From JBGTKH01 sp041744735 (GTDB taxonomy: Bacteria; Planctomycetota; Planctomycetia; Pirellulales; Pirellulaceae), in assembly GCA_041744735.1 (NCBI GenBank), contig JBGTKH010000029.1, forward strand, positions 1 through 10,932: a stretch of DNA of 10,932 nucleotides, written 5' to 3'. The notes under the pieces were generated by a model. It was not told where the DNA came from. It ran no database searches and saw only the letters and a list, made by a program, of their open reading frames with translations. A program made the translations under genes and the position numbers. This document shows, in pieces, positions 1 to 6,768 of this stretch. The first letter of the stretch is position 1. The number at the start of each line of letters is the position of its first letter.

Positions 1-320
1 GCGAGTCGTGTCTGGAAGTCTGTCCGGTCGATTGCATTGTGATGATCACGCGCGACCGCGGCGTGAAGGGCGTGCAGTCGTGGTGCGAAATCGACATCGA
101 ACGCTGCGTCGGCTGCGAAGTCTGCGTACACATCCCGCAAACGAAGACCACCCCCTACGAACTGACCGTCTGCCCCTGGGACGCGATCGAAATGGTCCCC
201 ACCGAGATGGTCGCCACCGTCGTCGCCCAAATCGGCGGCCCACCCGACTACATCCGCGAAAACTGGGATCGGTTGGTAGGCACGGCACAACATCTGGCCG
301 AAATGAAGGCGGCGGGTTAA
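1..320 (+). CDS. Dicluster 4Fe-4S ferredoxin-like protein, 3' part (5' end outside window)
   Basis: This open frame enters the window without a start (first full codon at 3) and ends at TAA 318-320. The first visible residues, SCLEVCPVDCI, are the second half of a typical 4Fe-4S motif (third Cys, then Cys-Pro). A second motif follows, CVGCEVC, with its closing CP about 15 residues later in TVCPWDAIEM. That gap is much longer than the usual three residues, so the second cluster loop carries an insertion (HIPQTKTTPYELTV). By family knowledge such proteins pass electrons between redox enzymes in the cytoplasm; the partner here is unknown. An internal ATG at 39 would remove the first motif and is not believed to be the start. 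The next gene begins 33 bp downstream on the same strand, so co-transcription is possible. The call of Fe-S protein is firm; its redox partner and full length are not known. Confidence 0.85.
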   Translation, partial: ESCLEVCPVDCIVMITRDRGVKGVQSWCEIDIERCVGCEVCVHIPQTKTTPYELTVCPWDAIEMVPTEMVATVVAQIGGPPDYIRENWDRLVGTAQHLAEMKAAG

Positions 321-353
321 GCCAGCTTTGATCGGCCGAAAGGAGCGACAAAT

Positions 354-1112
354 ATGTGTTTCTTCACTATGTCAGTAGCGGTCGCGGATACGCATATCTT
401 CGCCCGAGGTTCGAATGGCAGCCAGTACCTCGTTTACAGCATGGCGTTCACAGCGGCCGGCGAATTAGCGATGGTCTTACCTCTGCCCGTTCCTCGCAAT
501 TCGCCCGAAGATGCCGTCCGATTCATCAATCTCGAACGATACGCTGATTTTTTTGCCGACATGCGTCTCGGCATTCCCCTTACACGCAGTGTTGATGCCG
601 TATCCCTTGGTGCACCGCCGCTTCAAGTTCATGATGTTGGCTGTTTCGAAGCGTCATTCGTTCCGAAAATCGCAGACTTCGATCGCCTCGATGAACGATT
701 TCGGATTACGGATGAGGTCTGGGCGCAACTGCCAATTTACCGCGACTATGGCTTCGCGGTATTCAAATTGAAAGGCAAGTCGACACGGCAGAACGTTCAT
801 CCCATGGCTTTCGAGTTTCCGCGCCGAAACCCCGAATTGCTTTATTTTCCCACCGTGCATATTCACGATCGACAGCTTTACTCGGTCGCAGATTTTCATC
901 ACACCTTGTATTGTCAGGCGGGTGCTGAGTTTTCCAATTACCTCGACGATTGGCGGCGATCGGACGACATCGCATCAACCTTTGTCGACATTGACCGCGC
1001 GCAGGGAATTGTTGATCCAAATCTTCACTGTTGGTATCTGCCCCTCCTTGGGCGACGCGAGAATGCAGATACTTTCGTTGGCAAGAACGGCGGAATTCCG
1101 GCCGCTGTCTGA
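354..1112 (+). CDS. Unassigned 252-residue protein with Cys at position 2
   Basis: I recognise the general look of a hypothetical family (a LVYSM, then LAMVLPLPVP, then EDAVRFINLE pattern near the N-terminus) but cannot name a function. The start at 354 is well supported: AAAGGAG at 339-345 lies 8 nt before the ATG. The protein has no signal peptide or obvious membrane helix and is probably cytoplasmic. Conserved-looking blocks are residues 14-18 (HIFAR), 27-47, and the C-terminal GIVDPNLHCWYLPLLGRREN. Cys2 and Arg18 sit where choloylglycine-hydrolase-type Ntn enzymes have their nucleophile and catalytic Arg, but the rest does not obviously match, so this is only a hypothesis. The gene follows the ferredoxin gene by 33 bp and is itself followed by a likely terminator. 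It converges on the vWA gene. It is clearly a real gene; the function is unknown. Confidence 0.85.
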   Translation: MCFFTMSVAVADTHIFARGSNGSQYLVYSMAFTAAGELAMVLPLPVPRNSPEDAVRFINLERYADFFADMRLGIPLTRSVDAVSLGAPPLQVHDVGCFEASFVPKIADFDRLDERFRITDEVWAQLPIYRDYGFAVFKLKGKSTRQNVHPMAFEFPRRNPELLYFPTVHIHDRQLYSVADFHHTLYCQAGAEFSNYLDDWRRSDDIASTFVDIDRAQGIVDPNLHCWYLPLLGRRENADTFVGKNGGIPAAV

Positions 1113-1119
1113 CGGTGTC

Positions 1120-1137
1120 GCGGAGCTTCCGCTTTTT
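1120..1137 (+). terminator. Probable rho-independent terminator after the 354-1112 gene
   Basis: Eight bases after the TGA stop, GCGGA (1120-1124), loop GCT, TCCGC (1128-1132) form a short GC-rich hairpin followed directly by TTTTT (1133-1137). The stem is only 5 bp, so strength is uncertain. The reverse strand has no U-tract after the stem, so it should act only on plus-strand transcripts. Confidence 0.55.
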
Positions 1138-1159
1138 CTGAAACCGGAGCTCAGAATTT

Positions 1160-2323
1160 TCACCGATCCAGCAGCTTAAACGCTTCCAGGACTTTGCTGC
1201 GGTATTGGCTGCCGAAGACGAGCACGAGCAGTTGAGTCATGATCTGGCGTTCGTCGCTGGTCAGGAACGCTTCGCCGCCGCCCATTTGCGCGATCTCGAT
1301 GAATTCGGGCAGCCGCTCGTTGCCGCGACAGGTGACGGTGCTGACGATGCCTTTCTGCTGGCCGCTGAAGTCCGACGCGACGCGCAGGCACGTGCGTTGA
1401 TACTCTTCGTGCGGCGGGGCGTCGCCGAAAATCAAAATGATTTTGCGAGCGCGAGGGTTGAACTGGTTCTTCTCGACCGACCAGCGTAACCCTTCGTGAA
1501 CGGCTTCGGGATGATCGCCGCCGCCGCCCGCGCGGATGTTGGATAAGTACGTGTCCACTTGCTGGATGTCGCCTGTCAGCGGCAGGCCGCGCACGACGTA
1601 CTCGTCCCCTTCGTCGCGATACGTGCAGATGCTGATCCGCGCTTTGGGGACCATCGTGACCAGCGTAGAGCCGATGCGTTTGATTTGCTGTTTGACCTGA
1701 TTGATTTCGCCCGACATGCTGCCCGTGCTGTCGAACGTGATCACGATCTCCAGCCCGTTGCGCCGCAGGTTCTGCAGCATCCCGTCCCAACTTCCGCCGG
1801 CCATCGACCCGCCGCCGATCGACACCGCGCCCACGTCGAATGAACTGCTCTCGCCGCCGCTGGGCGACGGGCTGCTGAGGGCCAGTTCGGCGTTGAGCGT
1901 CGGATCTTCCGCGGACATCAGCGGCGGTTCGACCTCCAGCGATTCATCCAGCTCGTTGGCCTGTTCGTCCTTTTGCACTTCGTCGGCTTTCAGTTCCTCT
2001 TCCTGAGCGGTGCTGAGCTGCGTGGACGGCAGCGTGCCGATCAACACCTCTTCGCCCATCCCTTCGCCGCTGCCCGAATTGAATTGCACAAGTGCCAAGA
2101 TCAGCAGCAGCGCCATGTGCAGCACCATCGAACCGAGCGCTGAGATCGAATTCTCCAGCCAGTGAAACGGCGTTCGCGCCGCAGGTTTCGCGTCGGTTGG
2201 CCGGTCATCTTCGGGCTTAGGCAGATGAATCTCGCCCCGGCAATGCGGACAACGTCCGCGCCCGCCGAGCTGCTCGGCGGTGATCGTGAAATCCTCGCCG
2301 CAATGGATGCAGGTAAGTTTCAT
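1160..2323 (-). CDS. Membrane-anchored vWA-domain protein with N-terminal zinc ribbon
   Basis: The 387-residue product has three parts. Residues 1-30 form a small zinc ribbon with two CxxC pairs (Cys5/8 and Cys25/28) of the kind often called MJ0042-type. After a polar linker, residues about 60-81 (SALGSMVLHMALLLILALVQ) are one hydrophobic segment. Residues about 100-190 are a low-complexity acidic then Ser/Gly-rich linker, and 191-380 are a von Willebrand factor A domain. The metal site (MIDAS) is visible as FDSTGSMS near 197-204, with Thr in place of the first Ser of DxSxS. Other vWA features are TYRDEGDEY (234-242) and FGDAPPHEE (299-307), which resemble the vWA domains of the VwkA/alpha-kinase-associated group. 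By family knowledge vWA domains bind protein partners through a divalent metal; no partner is encoded next to it. A good promoter lies upstream; the ribosome site is weak (AGG only). Confidence 0.9.
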   Translation of the reverse strand: MKLTCIHCGEDFTITAEQLGGRGRCPHCRGEIHLPKPEDDRPTDAKPAARTPFHWLENSISALGSMVLHMALLLILALVQFNSGSGEGMGEEVLIGTLPSTQLSTAQEEELKADEVQKDEQANELDESLEVEPPLMSAEDPTLNAELALSSPSPSGGESSSFDVGAVSIGGGSMAGGSWDGMLQNLRRNGLEIVITFDSTGSMSGEINQVKQQIKRIGSTLVTMVPKARISICTYRDEGDEYVVRGLPLTGDIQQVDTYLSNIRAGGGGDHPEAVHEGLRWSVEKNQFNPRARKIILIFGDAPPHEEYQRTCLRVASDFSGQQKGIVSTVTCRGNERLPEFIEIAQMGGGEAFLTSDERQIMTQLLVLVFGSQYRSKVLEAFKLLDR

Positions 2324-2373
2324 CGCTTAAACCTATCGATGATCCTCTTCGCCACTGTTCCGTCCCTGCTTTC

Positions 2374-2403
2374 ATTGTGGCGCGGTAGACAAGCGCGTGT
2401 CAA
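2374..2403 (-). promoter_or_regulatory. Sigma70-like promoter for the vWA gene
   Basis: Reading on the minus strand, a perfect -35 box TTGACA (2403-2398) is followed by an 18-nt spacer and CACAAT (2379-2374), a 4/6 match to the -10 consensus. Transcription would start near 2367, leaving a leader of about 45 nt before the ATG at 2323. The heptamer array at 2414-2448 ends 10 bp upstream of the -35 box. The assignment is by consensus only. Confidence 0.55.
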
Positions 2404-2413
2404 GAAATGATGG

Positions 2414-2448
2414 TCAGCTCTCAGCTCTCAGCTTTCAGCTTTCAGCAC
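2414..2448. repeat. Heptanucleotide tandem array, TCAGCTY family
   Basis: There are five consecutive 7-bp units on the plus strand: TCAGCTC, TCAGCTC, TCAGCTT, TCAGCTT and a decayed TCAGCAC. The array lies between the stop of the nuclease gene (2488) and the promoter of the vWA gene, both on the minus strand. In the sense of those genes each intact unit contains TGA. On the plus strand the intact units are open in every frame and read as LSAFSFQ-like peptides. Confidence 0.85.
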
Positions 2449-2487
2449 CAGCGTTTAGCATGTCGGTCTGGCAAATTGGACTCACGA

Positions 2488-3477
2488 TTAGCGTGGCGCT
2501 TCCGCCGGCTGTTTGGCGATGCGGCCCAGTTTGCCGCCTTCGTAGACGCTGAATTCGGCCCACACGGGCAAGTGATCGGAAACTTCCAGTGCCTGTTCCA
2601 TCGTTAGATTGTACTGCCGCATGAAATCATACACGCCGGCGCGGCCGGTGAATTCGCTAGTGGTCTGTTCGTGGAAGAGGATGTTGTCGTATTGAGCCGA
2701 CCCGTGCGTGTTGGTGGGCGTTGCCGAGATGGTCCATGTGATGCCGGGGCTTTGTCCCAATTGGCCCAAGTGCCGGTCGTCGACGTTCAGATCGCCGGCG
2801 ATGATCACGTCGTCCTCTTGCCGGCCGTCGTCGCGCACGATGGTGTACACGGCAGCCAATGCATCCAGCTCCTGCACGGTCTCGTCGGGATCCGTGTGAA
2901 TAGTGACCAGCGTGAACGTGAACGCTTGATCCGACGGCGGCCCGCGCACGCGGAACCAACCCACCAGCGGCTCGCGATGCAGCAGATCGTTCGGATCTTC
3001 CACCGTGTACAACTGGTTGCGATCTACCTCGATGCTGGCGCGGTCGAAGATGAAGGCGTATTGTTCTTTGCTCGTCGTACGACCGAGCCGCGGCCCGACG
3101 ACGTAATCGTATTGGCGGCCCGTTGAATTGATCACTTCCACGAACTGCGGCAAAATGTCCTGGCTGCGAGCGCGAATCTCTTGCACGGCGACCACGTCGA
3201 ACTGCCGCACGATGCGGGCCAGAATGTCCATCACCTCGGGCTTGCTGAGTTTGCTCTCGCCGAACACTTGGATGTTGAACGTGGCGATACGGATCGTGTC
3301 ACCGGTGCGCGCGGCTGGGGCAACGTCCGCAGCCATCGTGGCTTGTGCTTGGCCGGCTGCCTCGCGCGGCAAGATTTGAATCCCGCCGCCGACGCTTTGA
3401 ATTTGGAACTTCTGAAAGAAGAACCAGACTCCGCCTGCAACGATGGCGGCCAAAATGAATGCAGCGGGCTTGCGCAC
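2488..3477 (-). CDS. Membrane-anchored DNase I-like endonuclease/exonuclease/phosphatase
   Basis: This 329-residue protein belongs to the endonuclease/exonuclease/phosphatase fold and looks closer to animal DNase I/DNase1-like enzymes than to ExoIII. Residues 5-22 are a signal anchor (AAFILAAIVAGGVWFFF), so the enzyme should face the periplasm or cell exterior. Catalytic-type residues are all visible: Asn68 (ATFNIQVFGESK), Glu100 (VAVQEI), Tyr140 (SKEQYAFIFD), His194 (TIHTDPDETV), Asp229/Asn231 (AGDLNVDD), Asp264 (QYDNI) and Asp301/His302 (EVSDHLPVWAEF). It contains no cysteine, unlike animal DNase I, which has structural disulfides. The start is a GTG at 3477, supported by GGAGG at 3487-3483, 5 nt upstream. 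By family knowledge it would make metal-dependent cuts in DNA; nutrient scavenging from DNA is an inference. The catalytic set is complete, so an active enzyme is likely. Confidence 0.9.
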   Translation of the reverse strand: MRKPAAFILAAIVAGGVWFFFQKFQIQSVGGGIQILPREAAGQAQATMAADVAPAARTGDTIRIATFNIQVFGESKLSKPEVMDILARIVRQFDVVAVQEIRARSQDILPQFVEVINSTGRQYDYVVGPRLGRTTSKEQYAFIFDRASIEVDRNQLYTVEDPNDLLHREPLVGWFRVRGPPSDQAFTFTLVTIHTDPDETVQELDALAAVYTIVRDDGRQEDDVIIAGDLNVDDRHLGQLGQSPGITWTISATPTNTHGSAQYDNILFHEQTTSEFTGRAGVYDFMRQYNLTMEQALEVSDHLPVWAEFSVYEGGKLGRIAKQPAEAPR

Positions 3478-3680
3478 GAACCCCTCCGCGGCTTGAAGGA
3501 ATGCCAGTCACGGACCAACAGCGTCGTGTTGTTGATTTCGGACCGGCGGCGTGAGGCTCTTGAGCGTGAGCCCGGTGGTAGCGGTTAGTGCGCAAACTTG
3601 GCGGGATGTGCGGAAATTGCGGGCTGCATGAAGCCCCAGGGCGTGGTTCACGATGTACAATGCGGTGGCGTCGAAGGAAC
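3478..3680. other. Divergent intergenic spacer, no supported gene
   Basis: These 203 bp, together with the array and leader up to 3798, separate the divergent nuclease and DUF1080 genes. They should hold both promoters. TACAAT at 3656-3661 is a 5/6 match to a plus-strand -10 box, but I see no matching -35. A weak imperfect stem (GGCTC with GAGCC around 3550-3575) is also present. A minus-strand frame is open from the array down to about 3508, but its first part is only translated repeat and I do not call it a gene. Confidence 0.5.
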
Positions 3681-3771
3681 CAATGACCAATGACCAATGA
3701 CCAATGACCAATGACCAATGACCAATGACCAATGACCAGTGACAAGTGACGAGTGACGAGTGACGAGTGAC
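3681..3771. repeat. Thirteen-unit heptanucleotide array, CAATGAC grading into GAGTGAC
   Basis: Thirteen uninterrupted 7-bp units were counted: eight CAATGAC (3681-3736), one CAGTGAC (3737-3743), one AAGTGAC (3744-3750) and three GAGTGAC (3751-3771). Each change between neighbours is a single substitution. The array ends 27 bp before the DUF1080 start codon. The plus strand has TGA in each unit; the minus strand is open in all frames and reads VIGHWSL. The CAATGAC unit is a rotation/complement of TTGGTCA, a heptamer described (from memory) among the STRR repeats of filamentous cyanobacteria. Confidence 0.95.
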
Positions 3772-3798
3772 AAAGACCCTTGAAACAGGAATTTAGAA

Positions 3799-4623
3799 AT
3801 GACAACTCGACCTGCATCCCAACCGCGCGTCCTTTACGTCCCCTTCGTCCTTTTAGTCCTTTTCGGCATCACGTCGCTGAGTGCGGCGTTGATTGACGAA
3901 TACAAAAGCGGCATCGTTTGGCCCGAGCCGACGATGGTTGACCCGGAGCCCGTGGGCGGTGCGCCGTCGGATGCGATCGTGCTGTTCGACGGAACTGATC
4001 TATCGCAGTGGAAGGACGGCGAGAACTGGGAGATCAAGGACGGTTACGCGATCGCTCGCCAAAGCGGCGTTACGACAAAGCAGGCGTTCGGCGATTGCCA
4101 ACTGCACGTCGAGTTTGCCACGCCCGCCGAAGTGAAAGGCAGCGGCCAGGGACGCGGCAACAGCGGCATCTATCTGATGGGCAAGTACGAGGTGCAGATT
4201 CTCGATTCGTACGACAACACAACCTACTTCGACGGCCAGTGCGGTGCGATCTACAAACAACAGCCGCCGATGGTGAACGCCTGCCGCAAACCGGGCGAGT
4301 GGCAATCGTACGACATCATCTTCGAGGCCCCGCGATTCGGCGACGACGGCCACGTCGCCAAGCCCGCCTACGTCACCGTGCTACACAACGGCGTCGTAAT
4401 TCACAACCACTTCGAACTACAAGGCTCGACGTCGTACACGGAGCCTCCCAAATATGGAAAACATCCGGACAAACTGCCGATCAACATCCAATTCCACGGC
4501 AACCCGGTCCAATTCCGCAACATTTGGATCCGCGAGAATATTCATCCGCTCGTGGGCAAGCCGCCGGAGAAGCCCGCGGCCGAGCCGAAAGAGAATGCGA
4601 CTGACGACAACGCTGCGAGCTGA
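3799..4623 (+). CDS. Secreted DUF1080 / 3-keto-disaccharide hydrolase-domain protein
   Basis: The 274-residue product begins with a signal sequence (hydrophobic core about 12-30, PFVLLVLFGITSLSAA). A DUF1080 domain (3-keto-disaccharide hydrolase-like, concanavalin-like fold) spans about residues 57-248. Typical blocks are IVLFDGTDLSQW, WEIKDGYAIA, the GNSGIYLMGKYEVQILDSY motif and a final PVQFRNIWIRE strand. The C-terminus (about 255-274) is a polar Pro/Glu/Ala tail. By family knowledge these proteins are very abundant in planctomycetes and are linked to breakdown or binding of sugars; characterised relatives hydrolyse 3-keto-glycosides, but the substrate here cannot be told. AGGA at 3787-3790 lies 8 nt before the ATG. 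The gene is alone on its strand, directly behind the heptamer array, and converges on the YiiX-like gene 27 bp beyond its stop. The family call is firm. Confidence 0.92.
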   Translation: MTTRPASQPRVLYVPFVLLVLFGITSLSAALIDEYKSGIVWPEPTMVDPEPVGGAPSDAIVLFDGTDLSQWKDGENWEIKDGYAIARQSGVTTKQAFGDCQLHVEFATPAEVKGSGQGRGNSGIYLMGKYEVQILDSYDNTTYFDGQCGAIYKQQPPMVNACRKPGEWQSYDIIFEAPRFGDDGHVAKPAYVTVLHNGVVIHNHFELQGSTSYTEPPKYGKHPDKLPINIQFHGNPVQFRNIWIRENIHPLVGKPPEKPAAEPKENATDDNAAS

Positions 4624-4650
4624 TCGGCCGCATAGTTGTGTGTCGAGCGG

Positions 4651-6684
4651 CTAATCGGTGCTGTGAAAGAAGCGATCGTCGAGTTGACGCTTGCCCTGTG
4701 CGGTGTAGTAGTTGACCAACTCGATGCGGACCTGCCGCGGTGAGATTTGGCCGGCATCCCAAGCCTGGGCCAGTTCCGCATGTTGGCGACGAGACTGGGC
4801 GATGCGCTGTAACTGTTGCGGTTCCAAGTCTCGCTGGCTGAGCTGATCGGACGGGCCGGCTTGCAAGGCGGCTCGGGCGTCGTAAAAGGCGTTCATGTTC
4901 GCGTCGGCAATGTCGTCCAGCGTTTCGATGACCGCCGCCGCTTTGGCCGCCGACTCCAGATCCACGTGTTGGCTGACGTTGTTGGCCTGAGCCAGCGCGC
5001 GGGCCAGCCACTGATTGCGTTTCGACAGGCCCGCAATTTTTTCTCGCAGTGTCTGATAAGCATCGGGCGACGGCGTCAGATGCTTATTGATCATCGCATA
5101 CGCGAAGTAGTCGTAAATCGCCTCTTTGATCTCGCGGCCCGGATCGTACATTGGTTCGCGACGGCCGATGATCTCGAGCTGCGGCGAGAAGATCGCACCG
5201 GTGGGTGACACAAAATTGTCACCGATCGACAAACCCAGCTTGGCCAAATTCTTTAAGCAGTGACCGCCGGCCGGCGATTCGGCGATCGGGAAGAAGTCGC
5301 TGCGCGGGGCCGTTGTCTCTTGTGCGCAGACCAACAGGAACCCAGCGCAATACGTGTGGATCGGCTGGCCCGCGAGCGACTGGCCTTTCAACGCCAACAC
5401 GCGGTCGGTTTCAAATCGCAGGTCGAATTGCGTTTCGTTACCGATCAGCGAGGCCGCAACCTCTCCCATTCGTTGCCCGACCGCCGGATCTTTGTGCCGC
5501 ACGAAAACGTAATGCAACGTCTGTCGCACGTAGGCGTCGACGTTGGTGGCCGGCACGCGGTCGCCACGCTCGGGCAGATCCGCGATGACGAAGCGTCGCA
5601 GACCGTCGGCGCCCACTTCCACGGTCACCACGCCGACGTGTGTGAACAGACCGGGCGAAAGATCGGTGAACAAATTGTACGGCGACGGGTTGCGCATCAG
5701 CAGCCAATCACCGGGCCGCACGTCAATGCCGCTTACGCGAAACGTCTCGCCCATCGTCCCGTGCCGTGCACGCTCATCAAGCCATTCGAGCAACACGGTG
5801 CGATGCTGAGCGAGCGCGGGCGTCAGTTCCGAAGCATCGACGCGCGACAGGATCTCGTGTAACTCGCCCGCCGGAATCGCCGCCATTGGCAGCGCGGCAT
5901 CTTGTCCCGGCCGCGGATCTTGCGGCAGACCGATTTGCCGAACGACGTCCGTGCCTAAGACGACTAATTCCGCGGGCGTCTTCTTATCGCGCAGCAGTTC
6001 ACCCACGTCCTCGAGCAACTCGGGGTCGCCGGACGCGGCAAACAGGCGCAGGATTTTCCGTTTGGCGCCGATGCCAAACGGCAGCACTTCGCTCTCCGGC
6101 AGCGGATCGAACAGGGCGTAGGACATGACCGGTGCGCCAATCGTCACTCGTCGCGCGACGAGCAGGTCGATCATCGCGTCGAGCTGTTCAGGATAGAGGC
6201 TGAGGTCGTAAGTGGCGTTGTCGATCGCGTCACGCAACAGGTATCGCACGCGTCCCGAAAGGTCGATCAGTTCCGACGTGACTCGCAGATACTCGTGCAA
6301 TAACTGGCTGCGATTTTCACTGGGCGGCAATTCGGCGAACGTGCCGCGCAGCGACATTACTTCGTCCAATGACTTATCGACCCGCTCTTTGGCTTCGACT
6401 AACTCGTGGATCACCTGCACGATCGGCTGCGGCGACTGCGATTCACTTTTCCACGTTCGCTCGGCCGCCCACGACTCGATGGATTCGGCGAGAGTCAGAA
6501 TCTGTTGCGTTCGCGACGCCGTACAATCCGCGGGGCCGCGCGGCAGCGCCGCGGCAAGCGAAAACGACGGGTCGCCGCGCAACGACTCTTGCGCGACGAG
6601 ACTTGACACGAAGACAGCCGTCAACAACAGCGACAACAGACAACGAAACGGCGGCTTGTTCACAACAAAATGGCGGAGCGGCAA
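4651..6684 (-). CDS. Exported YiiX-type (permuted NlpC/P60-like) cysteine peptidase-fold protein
   Basis: The product is up to 677 residues. A signal peptide (CLLSLLLTAVFVSSLVA, about 15-31) directs it out of the cytoplasm. Residues about 50-310 are mainly helical and unassigned. Residues about 320-455 match the YiiX/YebB group of permuted NlpC/P60-like proteins: RPGDWLLMR (323-331), FTHVGVV with His349, and TYCAGFLL with Cys446, preceded by a FDLRFETD strand as in YiiX. The rest (about 500-677) is helical. His and Cys are both kept, so an active thiol enzyme acting on peptide or lipid-like amide/ester bonds is plausible; the substrate is unknown. No ATG is available. TTG at 6684 and GTG at 6663 are both possible, neither has a clear ribosome site, and GTG gives the tidier signal peptide. 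The gene is last in a minus-strand block and follows a REP-like element. Confidence 0.82.
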   Translation of the reverse strand: MPLRHFVVNKPPFRCLLSLLLTAVFVSSLVAQESLRGDPSFSLAAALPRGPADCTASRTQQILTLAESIESWAAERTWKSESQSPQPIVQVIHELVEAKERVDKSLDEVMSLRGTFAELPPSENRSQLLHEYLRVTSELIDLSGRVRYLLRDAIDNATYDLSLYPEQLDAMIDLLVARRVTIGAPVMSYALFDPLPESEVLPFGIGAKRKILRLFAASGDPELLEDVGELLRDKKTPAELVVLGTDVVRQIGLPQDPRPGQDAALPMAAIPAGELHEILSRVDASELTPALAQHRTVLLEWLDERARHGTMGETFRVSGIDVRPGDWLLMRNPSPYNLFTDLSPGLFTHVGVVTVEVGADGLRRFVIADLPERGDRVPATNVDAYVRQTLHYVFVRHKDPAVGQRMGEVAASLIGNETQFDLRFETDRVLALKGQSLAGQPIHTYCAGFLLVCAQETTAPRSDFFPIAESPAGGHCLKNLAKLGLSIGDNFVSPTGAIFSPQLEIIGRREPMYDPGREIKEAIYDYFAYAMINKHLTPSPDAYQTLREKIAGLSKRNQWLARALAQANNVSQHVDLESAAKAAAVIETLDDIADANMNAFYDARAALQAGPSDQLSQRDLEPQQLQRIAQSRRQHAELAQAWDAGQISPRQVRIELVNYYTAQGKRQLDDRFFHSTD

Positions 6685-6768
6685 TGAATGGAGGGGGTGG
6701 ACTGCTTATTCATCATAGTACTTCGTGCGTCGCCGATTACCAGAGAATTGGCGCCGTTTCCTGGAAAA

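Noticed and set aside
405..420. GGTTCGAAT as a tRNA T-loop
   Set aside because: No cloverleaf can be built around it and it lies inside a well-supported coding sequence.
922..1179. 85-residue plus-strand frame running past the stop of the 354-1112 gene, suggesting a frameshift
   Set aside because: The in-frame C-terminus (DPNLHCWYLPLLGRRENAD) looks like the proper family end and a terminator follows it, so no frameshift is needed.
3681..3771. Heptamer array as iteron-type replication origin or CRISPR leader
   Set aside because: No replication initiator gene, DnaA boxes or AT-rich region is seen nearby, and similar arrays recur at two other gene starts in the window.
3508..3817. Minus-strand open frames reading SLVIGHWSLVIGHW, 74 and 172 residues
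   Set aside because: The N-terminal parts are translated heptamer repeat, which is open in every frame on this strand. The rest overlaps the nuclease gene in another frame or has no coding character or ribosome site.
4008..4604. 198-residue plus-strand open frame inside the DUF1080 gene
   Set aside because: Out-of-frame shadow with Arg-rich sequence; the DUF1080 frame has a signal peptide, ribosome site and domain motifs.
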